Assembly (NCBI GenBank): GCA_035710515.1
Contig: DASTDE010000001.1
Location: 930,001 to 994,000 of the forward strand
Reading direction: 5' to 3'
DNA: 64,000 bases
DNA from: Candidatus Rubrimentiphilum sp.
GTDB lineage: Bacteria > Vulcanimicrobiota > Vulcanimicrobiia > Vulcanimicrobiales > Vulcanimicrobiaceae
Below, piece after piece: positions 58,935 to 64,000 of this stretch (position 1 is its first letter; the number at the start of each line of letters is the position of its first letter). The position numbers and the translations under genes are program-made. The notes beneath the pieces were generated by a model, which saw only the letters and a program-made list of their open reading frames with translations, was not told the DNA's origin and did no database searches.

Positions 58935-59879
58935 ATGGCGACTTCGGTCACGCCTCACGCCGCAGCGCGCGCGGCCTTTACCGGCTTGATCGATTATGCG
59001 GGCCTCTTCCCGCCTGCGCAGCTGGACATGAAGGAGGCCGTCGCGGAGTACGGCGCCGCGCGAATGAGTCCAAACGCATGGCTGCTAGCGCGATTCATCG
59101 TCCCCGAATCGCGGCTGGCCGAATTCCTGGATCAGCGGGCGGAATTGGACGGCGAACGTTTCCCACTGAGCGTGATCGTCGACGCCGGCGACGATCCGCG
59201 TGCATGGTTCGGGCGCGTCCAGTCCGCGCTTGAAGGAATTGCCAAACTGCAAAGCGCCGGCATTCGCGTGGAGGCATTAGAGGCCGCGCTGCCGCCGCTG
59301 CTTTCGTTGCGGGAAACGTATGACGCGACGATCGGTCAATACGCGGCGGCCGTGGCGCAGGCCGGGCTACGCGACCTTCCTTCATTTATAGAAGTTCCGC
59401 GAAACGATCGCCGGCGGGACTTACTGCCCGGCGCGATTGCGGCCATGCACCGCCACCGGCTTGGCGCGAAGCTCCGGTGCGGCGGCCTCAACGCGGATGC
59501 GGTTCCGCCGGTTCTCGACGTCGCGACGTTTCTGGTTGAAGCGCGTGACGAAGGCGTCGCGTTCAAAGCGACGGCGGGGCTGCACCATCCCATCCGCGGT
59601 TACAACGAAGCGAGCGGCTTTGTGATGCATGGCTTTCTGAACCTGTTGGTCGCAGCGGTGCTCGCGAAGTCGGGCGCTTCGCTGGACGAGCTCGTGGCGG
59701 TTCTGGAAGACGATGACGAAACGCAGTTCCGTCTCAACTCCGATACGCTGCACTGGAAGGCGCTCGCCTTCACAGCGGAGAGCATTGCTGAAACACGTGC
59801 GCAGAGTTTCGCCGGCTACGGAAGTTGCAGTTTCGACGAGCCGCTCTCGGATCTGCGTTCGCTCGGAATGATCGCATAA
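58935..59879 (+). CDS. Conserved-looking protein of unknown function in tyrosine-catabolic cluster
   Basis: The 314-aa cytosolic protein has no assigned family that I recognise. It shows regular alpha/beta alternation with PRNDRRRDLLPGAIAAM, GAKLRCGGLNADAVPPVLD and GVAFKATAGLHHPIRGYNEA, which looks like a TIM-barrel with possible basic substrate residues. It begins ATG 58935 and ends 2 nt before fahA, so it is probably co-expressed with fumarylacetoacetase. A role in tyrosine or aromatic breakdown is inferred from position only. The longer upstream frame crosses the HPPD start and is rejected. Confidence 0.7.
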   Translation: MATSVTPHAAARAAFTGLIDYAGLFPPAQLDMKEAVAEYGAARMSPNAWLLARFIVPESRLAEFLDQRAELDGERFPLSVIVDAGDDPRAWFGRVQSALEGIAKLQSAGIRVEALEAALPPLLSLRETYDATIGQYAAAVAQAGLRDLPSFIEVPRNDRRRDLLPGAIAAMHRHRLGAKLRCGGLNADAVPPVLDVATFLVEARDEGVAFKATAGLHHPIRGYNEASGFVMHGFLNLLVAAVLAKSGASLDELVAVLEDDDETQFRLNSDTLHWKALAFTAESIAETRAQSFAGYGSCSFDEPLSDLRSLGMIA

Positions 59880-59881
59880 CG

Positions 59882-61144
59882 ATGCGATCGTGGGTACCGG
59901 TGCCGGCCGGGTCGGATTTTCCACTTGAAAATCTGCCGTACGGCGTCTTCAAGGCGGACGGAGGATCGCACATCGGCGTCGCGATCGGCGACATGATCTT
60001 CGATCTGCATGCGGCGTCGGAGGCGGGTGTGCTCGGCGACTGGTTGCCGCAAGACATTGCACGCGCCGGCACGCTAAATCCGTTATTGGCGCAAGGCCGC
60101 GACGTCTGGTCGAAGTTGCGCGCTCGCTTGCAATCACTGCTTCAGAGCGGAGCTACGGAGCTGGAGGGGCGCAATCGAGAGGCATTGCTGGTGCGCCGCA
60201 ACGGAGCGGAGATGGCGCTGCCCGTTAGCGTGGGCGATTACGTTGATTTCTATTCGTCACTCGAACACGCAACGAATCTCGGAAAGATCATGCGCCCCGG
60301 CAGCGAGCCGCTGCTGCCGAACTGGAAGTGGCTCCCGATTGGATACCATGGCCGCTCGGGAACGATTGTTGTCGACGGCACGCCTATTGTTCGCCCAAGC
60401 GGTCAGATCAAGCCGGCGGACGCCAACCCGGAGTTTGCGCCGACCCGCATGCTCGACGTGGAGTTAGAGGTTGGCTTTCTCACAGGTCCCGGCAACGCGC
60501 TCGGGCAGCCAATCTCTACGGCCCAAGCGCGGGATCATATCTTTGGCTTGGTCCTCGTGAACGATTGGAGCGCACGCGACATACAAGCATGGGAGTATCA
60601 GCCGCTCGGGCCATTCCTAGGGAAGTCGTTCGCAACCTCAATCTCTCCGTGGGTCGTAACGCTCGACGCGCTCGAACACTATCGCGTTCCGGGTCCGGTG
60701 CAGGATCCTCCGGTTCTCGAACACTTGCGCTCTAAAGACGATTGGAACTATGACGTCGCGTTAAACATCGAATTGCAGACCGATGAGATGCGCGCGCAAG
60801 GCGTCGCGGCTGAGGTGATCTCGCGGTCGAATTTCAAATACATGTATTGGAACATGGCTCAGCAGCTTGCGCATGCAACGTCCAACGGCGCTACGGTTCG
60901 CCCCGGCGATCTGTTCGCGTCCGGCACCATCTCGGGCCCCGAACGCGGCAGCTACGGCAGCCTCATCGAATTGACATGGCGCGGAGCGGAACCGCTTAGC
61001 CTTGCATCCGGCGAAGAGCGCAGCTTTCTTGAGGATGGTGATACCGTAACGCTGACGGGCCATTGTGAAGCGCCGGGCAAGCCGCGCATAGGCTTCGGAA
61101 AAGTGAGCGGGACTGTGATTCCCGCGGGGAGGCACAACACATGA
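59882..61144 (+). CDS. fahA: Fumarylacetoacetase
   Basis: FahA cleaves fumarylacetoacetate to fumarate and acetoacetate, the last step of tyrosine degradation. From ATG 59882 the 420-aa length equals the usual 419-420. The N-terminal SH3-like part (PYGVFKADGGSHIGVAIGDM) and the catalytic motifs are present: DYVDFYSSLEHATNLGKIMR, YHGRSGTIV, MLDVELEVGF and VNDWSARDIQAWEYQPLGPF. It follows the 314-aa unknown by 2 nt and overlaps the membrane gene by 4 nt (ATGA). Confidence 0.95.
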   Translation: MRSWVPVPAGSDFPLENLPYGVFKADGGSHIGVAIGDMIFDLHAASEAGVLGDWLPQDIARAGTLNPLLAQGRDVWSKLRARLQSLLQSGATELEGRNREALLVRRNGAEMALPVSVGDYVDFYSSLEHATNLGKIMRPGSEPLLPNWKWLPIGYHGRSGTIVVDGTPIVRPSGQIKPADANPEFAPTRMLDVELEVGFLTGPGNALGQPISTAQARDHIFGLVLVNDWSARDIQAWEYQPLGPFLGKSFATSISPWVVTLDALEHYRVPGPVQDPPVLEHLRSKDDWNYDVALNIELQTDEMRAQGVAAEVISRSNFKYMYWNMAQQLAHATSNGATVRPGDLFASGTISGPERGSYGSLIELTWRGAEPLSLASGEERSFLEDGDTVTLTGHCEAPGKPRIGFGKVSGTVIPAGRHNT

Positions 61145-61851
61145 CCTATACCGGACCGGAGAATCAGCCGGAGATGGGCACCGTTATCGGCTCGGCGTTC
61201 GCCGACGCTTTGGGTCTCATGAAAAAGAACCTCATACCGGTCGGACTTTTTGTGGGCACCGCCGCACTCGGAGGGCTGCTGTTTGCGTTGAAGGCAGCCA
61301 ATTATAATGCAACGCAAGCTGGAATTGCGATATTCTTCGCCCTGTTCTATGTGGTGACGTACTATTCGATAGCTGAGGCCGTACGCACGGTAAATCCATC
61401 GTATCGAATGACCGTCGGGGCATTTTTTGGTTTCTTCGGCTATCAACTGCTCGTGGGACTGTTCACGTTCCTCGCATTTCTGTTCTTGATTATCCCAGGT
61501 TTTTGGGTAGGCGTAAAACTTGCGTTCGCTCCGTACATATATGCGATCACGGATGGCCGATCCGATGCCTTGGGGGATAGCTGGAGTATTACTACGGGAT
61601 ACTACTGGTACTCATTGGGGTTTTCAATTTTGCTTGGCTTGGCGCTTTTCGTGGTTATCTTTGTAGCGGAGCTCGCGGCATACGTGCCTCAGAACAATTT
61701 TGCCATGCTCGCAATTATCGCGTATCCGCTTGGAGCCGCGCTGGGCGCTTGGTCACTGTACGTGCAGTCGCTCGCATACGTGCGCTGGACAAAGGTGCTC
61801 ATGGATCTGAGCGGACAGTTTCGCGGCGACGAGCCCACGCTCGCGGGCTAA
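61141..61851 (+). CDS. Multi-helix membrane protein (DUF975/glpQ-membrane-domain-like)
   Basis: The 236-aa protein has about six membrane helices and a terminal charged tail. Its layout (GSAFADALGLMKKNLIPVGL near the start, then repeated Gly/Phe-rich helices and IIPGFWVGVKLAFAPYIYAITDG) resembles the bacterial YciC/DUF975-type membrane domain. I do not assign a function. It overlaps the fahA stop by 4 nt (ATGA) and ends convergently with the TonB-C-like gene by 4 nt. Confidence 0.7.
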   Translation: MTYTGPENQPEMGTVIGSAFADALGLMKKNLIPVGLFVGTAALGGLLFALKAANYNATQAGIAIFFALFYVVTYYSIAEAVRTVNPSYRMTVGAFFGFFGYQLLVGLFTFLAFLFLIIPGFWVGVKLAFAPYIYAITDGRSDALGDSWSITTGYYWYSLGFSILLGLALFVVIFVAELAAYVPQNNFAMLAIIAYPLGAALGAWSLYVQSLAYVRWTKVLMDLSGQFRGDEPTLAG

Positions 61852-62225
61852 AGACTCGGGTCGAACGTTACTTTAAAGCTGTAATGGTCGACCACCGGCT
61901 TGCAGTCTTTCGCTGCCGGCGCGTAGATCGTGTGCATCGCCGACTCGAGGGCGTTCTGATCAAGCTGCGGTAGACCGCTGGGGTCGACAAGGCGGCCGGC
62001 GGTAACCGAGCCGTCTTTCGCAATTGTCAGATCGATGACAACCGTAAGTAAGCCGGAAACACCGTAGCTCGGGGCCGGGCCTCTGGGTTGCACGCGCTGC
62101 TGCTGCAGAATCGAAGCCGGCGGCAAATTGAGCGGCCTAAGCAGAGATAAAGGAGCTTGCCTAATGATGGCAGGCGGATGATTGCACGGATCGATCGCGG
62201 GAGAAGGCGCCGGCGTCGGTATCAC
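61848..62225 (-). CDS. Free-standing TonB-C-terminal-like domain
   Basis: The 125-aa product opens with Pro-rich residues (MIPTPAPSPAIDPC) and then a TonB-C fold: LLTVVIDLTIAKDGSVTAGRL, LVDPSGLPQLDQNALESAM, and YSFKVTFDPSL. Normal TonB has an N-terminal membrane anchor and long Pro spacer; neither is present. The GTG overlaps the HmgA TGA (GTGA). It may act in trans or be the remains of a longer energy-transducing protein. Confidence 0.7.
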   Translation of the reverse strand: MIPTPAPSPAIDPCNHPPAIIRQAPLSLLRPLNLPPASILQQQRVQPRGPAPSYGVSGLLTVVIDLTIAKDGSVTAGRLVDPSGLPQLDQNALESAMHTIYAPAAKDCKPVVDHYSFKVTFDPSL

Positions 62226-63388
62226 GGATTCGCCGCGTCCGATATCCAGGAGCGGTAGTACTCGTCGTCCTCAATGCCAAGTGCGGCTTCGGCGATCTGC
62301 AGCGGCGCAAACGTGTCCACCATAACCGCGATTTCGTCCGTCGACGTTTTCCCTAAACTCGCTTCGATCGCGCCGGGCTGCGGACCGTGCGGCGCGCCGG
62401 CGGCGTGCAACGTAATCGAACCTTCCTCAACGCCACGCCGGCTCATGAAATTGCCGCTGACGTAATAGAGCACTTCGTCGCAGTCAACGCTCGAATGGTT
62501 GTATGGGATCGGAATTGCGAGCGGATGATAGTCGAACATGCGCGGAACGAAAGCGCAGAACGCGGCGCCGGGCGCTTCAAACGTCGCGTGCGACGGCGGC
62601 GGCTGGTGCAGCTTCCCGGTGACCGGCGCGTATTCGTCGAGATTGAATGCGTAGGGATAGCAATAGCCGTCCCAGCCGATGACGTCGCACGGGTGATTCT
62701 GCACCGTGTACACGGCGTTTCTCCCGGCATTCGTCACGCGCACTTCGAACTCACCCGTTTCGTCTATTGGCGCACGCAGCTGCGGCGCACGGAAGTCGCG
62801 CTCGTAGTAAGGAGCGTGCTCCTCCAACTGCCCAAAATCGTTACGGAATTTACGCGGTATGGTAATCATGCCGCTGCTCTCGTAGACAAGCATGCGCGTG
62901 GCCGAGTCCGGCACAACTTTGTACGTGGTTCCCGTCGGCAAAAGAACGTAGTCGCGCGGGCCGTAGGCGAGGTCGCCGAACGGCGTCTCGATCGTTCCGC
63001 TGCCGCGGTGAATGAACAGCAATTCATCGCCGCCGACGTTGCGGTAGAAGTATTTCATGGGTGAGGACGTTTCGGCGACGCTGATCAACACGTCCGAGTT
63101 TCCTAGGAGCGGCGTGCGAGCTTCGATTGCATCTGCGCCCGGTTTAATCGCTGCGGTCTTAAAATGCCGGTTGCGCAGCGGCTCGTTTGGCTGAAGTTTG
63201 ATCGCGGGACGGCGCCACGGCTTTACGTTGAGGGTGGCGGTCGGCGGGCGCAGATGATACAGCAGCGAGTACGCGCTGTCGAAACCCTTTGTAGAGAAGA
63301 GCTCTTCGGCGTAGAGACCCCCGTCCGGGCGGCGGAATTGAATGTGACGCTTCGGCGGAAGTGCTCCCGCCCGCACATACGATGGCAT
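62222..63388 (-). CDS. hmgA: Homogentisate 1,2-dioxygenase
   Basis: HmgA opens the ring of homogentisate to maleylacetoacetate. The 388-aa protein belongs to the shorter bacterial form. It shows PFGDLAYGPRDYVLLPTGT, the active-site segment NHPCDVIGWDGYCYPYAFN and LHQPPPSHATFEAPG, and the iron region PYNHSSVDCDEVLYYVSGNF with later AAGAPHGPQPGAIEA. The start ATG 63388 gives YVRAGALPPKRHIQFRRPDG, a typical opening. The TonB-C-like gene follows through a GTGA overlap. HPPD is on the same strand 3 kb away. Confidence 0.92.
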   Translation of the reverse strand: MPSYVRAGALPPKRHIQFRRPDGGLYAEELFSTKGFDSAYSLLYHLRPPTATLNVKPWRRPAIKLQPNEPLRNRHFKTAAIKPGADAIEARTPLLGNSDVLISVAETSSPMKYFYRNVGGDELLFIHRGSGTIETPFGDLAYGPRDYVLLPTGTTYKVVPDSATRMLVYESSGMITIPRKFRNDFGQLEEHAPYYERDFRAPQLRAPIDETGEFEVRVTNAGRNAVYTVQNHPCDVIGWDGYCYPYAFNLDEYAPVTGKLHQPPPSHATFEAPGAAFCAFVPRMFDYHPLAIPIPYNHSSVDCDEVLYYVSGNFMSRRGVEEGSITLHAAGAPHGPQPGAIEASLGKTSTDEIAVMVDTFAPLQIAEAALGIEDDEYYRSWISDAANP

Positions 63389-63443
63389 CGCCGAATTACT
63401 CTGTCTTAGCGGGGCGGGAAATCCTCTGGATGTCTACAGGCCG

Positions 63444-63911
63444 CTAGCGCCCGTAGAGGCCGGTAATGTTCGTGCGCGCCAGGACGTGCCTCCGTAGCGC
63501 CGCCTCCAAACGCGGGCCCGTCATTCCGGCGGGTCCGACTTTTCTGACGTTGAGCGCGTAGAGCGTGAATATATAATGATGGACCTTGCCCGGCGGGGGA
63601 CACGGGCCGCCGTAACCGAGTTGTTTGAACGACGTCGCGCCGAGCTCGCCGATCGGAAGACGCACTCCCGCCGTAAAGTGAGCCGTCGATGGCGGAATGT
63701 TGTACGCGACCCAGTGGTACCAGCCGCCGGCTGCGTCCGGGTCGAACACAGTCAGCGCGAAGCTGCGCGTTCCGCGCGGTGCGTTTGACCAGTGCAGCTC
63801 GGGCGAGATATTCGGACCGCCGCAGCCGGTGTAAACCGTAGTTTGCGGCAGCGTCGAATTCGGACGAAAGGTGAGCGAAGCCAGCGCGAACGCCGCGGCG
63901 GCAATCATCAT
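63444..63911 (-). CDS. Secreted YbhB/PEBP-family protein
   Basis: The 155-aa product has a short hydrophobic leader (MMIAAAAFALASLTF) and the phosphatidylethanolamine-binding fold: NISPELHWSNAPRGTRSFAL, the ligand site FDPDAAGGWYHWVAYNIP and GYGGPCPPPGKVHHYIFTLY. The conserved D-P-D, G-x-x-x-H-W and G-P-C-P-P motifs are intact. Bacterial members have no firmly known role. It overlaps the stop of the gene upstream, so they share a transcript. A start at ATG 63908 is equally possible. Confidence 0.88.
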   Translation of the reverse strand: MMIAAAAFALASLTFRPNSTLPQTTVYTGCGGPNISPELHWSNAPRGTRSFALTVFDPDAAGGWYHWVAYNIPPSTAHFTAGVRLPIGELGATSFKQLGYGGPCPPPGKVHHYIFTLYALNVRKVGPAGMTGPRLEAALRRHVLARTNITGLYGR

Positions 63912-64000
63912 GGTGTCGGACTCGCGGAAGCTGCCGGCGTGTTGAACTCGGCGTAAAAGGCATTCGGACTCATCGCACGCCCGAGGAAGCGCTGTACTTC
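63908..64000 (-). CDS. C-terminal fragment of an unidentified protein
   Basis: Only 30 residues and the stop are visible, since the gene enters from the right edge: EVQRFLGRAMSPNAFYAEFN then TPAASASPTP. The end is a Pro/Ser/Thr-rich tail like those of other secreted proteins in this window. The stop TGA overlaps the PEBP start. No family can be assigned from this much. Confidence 0.5.
   Translation of the reverse strand, partial: EVQRFLGRAMSPNAFYAEFNTPAASASPTP

Noticed and set aside
1-64000. CRISPR array, toxin-antitoxin or restriction system
   Set aside because: No regularly spaced repeats, cas genes, or recognisable toxin or methylase genes were found on either strand.

Overview
This is a GC-rich bacterial chromosome segment, densely packed with many 1-4 nt gene overlaps (ATGA, GTGA, TGATG) and frequent GTG/TTG starts. 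It encodes RNase P RNA, four tRNAs, the fab/ffh/rpsP/rimM housekeeping block, a B12-dependent ribonucleotide reductase and an aerobic tyrosine-degradation set. The gene mix (DUF5995, Pro/Thr/Ser-rich secreted linkers, a short RapZ, a type II ACP-fab cluster joined to ffh-rpsP) suggests an uncultured, aerobic, environmental phylum-level lineage, perhaps near Eremiobacterota/WPS-2. That placement is inference and needs a tree. No plasmid, CRISPR or complete prophage is visible.

Layout. 1-7.3 kb: permease fragment, esterase, reverse transsulfuration pair (CBS and cystathionine lyase/synthase), a lipoprotein, then a YvcK-like protein with a stand-alone RapZ C-terminal domain. 7.4-7.8 kb: rnpB with a recognisable promoter. 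8.6-10.9 kb: AT-richer accessory stretch with unknown genes and a tyrosine-recombinase remnant abutting two tandem tRNA-Ala genes. 11-13.2 kb: a secreted unknown, tRNA-Ile and a tightly coupled three-gene cassette (lytic transglycosylase, glycine-zipper protein, small helical protein) that is the best candidate for an undescribed system. 13.2-19.5 kb: DUF177-rpmF-fabH-fabD-fabG-acpP-ffh-rpsP-KH-rimM, one continuous run behind a near-consensus promoter and a leader hairpin. 19.5-33.7 kb: membrane and secreted proteins, DoxX/HxlR pair, a large Asp-box beta-propeller protein, an MFS-acyltransferase fusion, Rieske oxygenase plus permease, periplasmic MsrA. 33.7-39.2 kb: small secreted or regulatory proteins of mostly unknown function.

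39.2-49.4 kb: NrdJ with tandem NrdR-like boxes, YqeG phosphatase, AroE, tRNA-Ser, an aldehyde-dehydrogenase-like protein lacking its catalytic residues, a ferritin-like protein, a cobalamin-binding-like protein and a UbiB-type kinase. 49.4-58.9 kb: a seven-gene minus-strand run HPPD-deoC-ALDH-PAS/GGDEF/EAL-EgtB-like-peptide SBP-icd, joining tyrosine and deoxyribose catabolism to c-di-GMP signalling and the TCA cycle. 58.9-63.4 kb: an unknown 314-aa protein with fumarylacetoacetase on the plus strand, and homogentisate dioxygenase with a TonB-C-like domain on the minus strand. Together HPPD, HmgA and FahA cover 4-hydroxyphenylpyruvate to fumarate plus acetoacetate except for the maleylacetoacetate isomerase step, which is not in the window.
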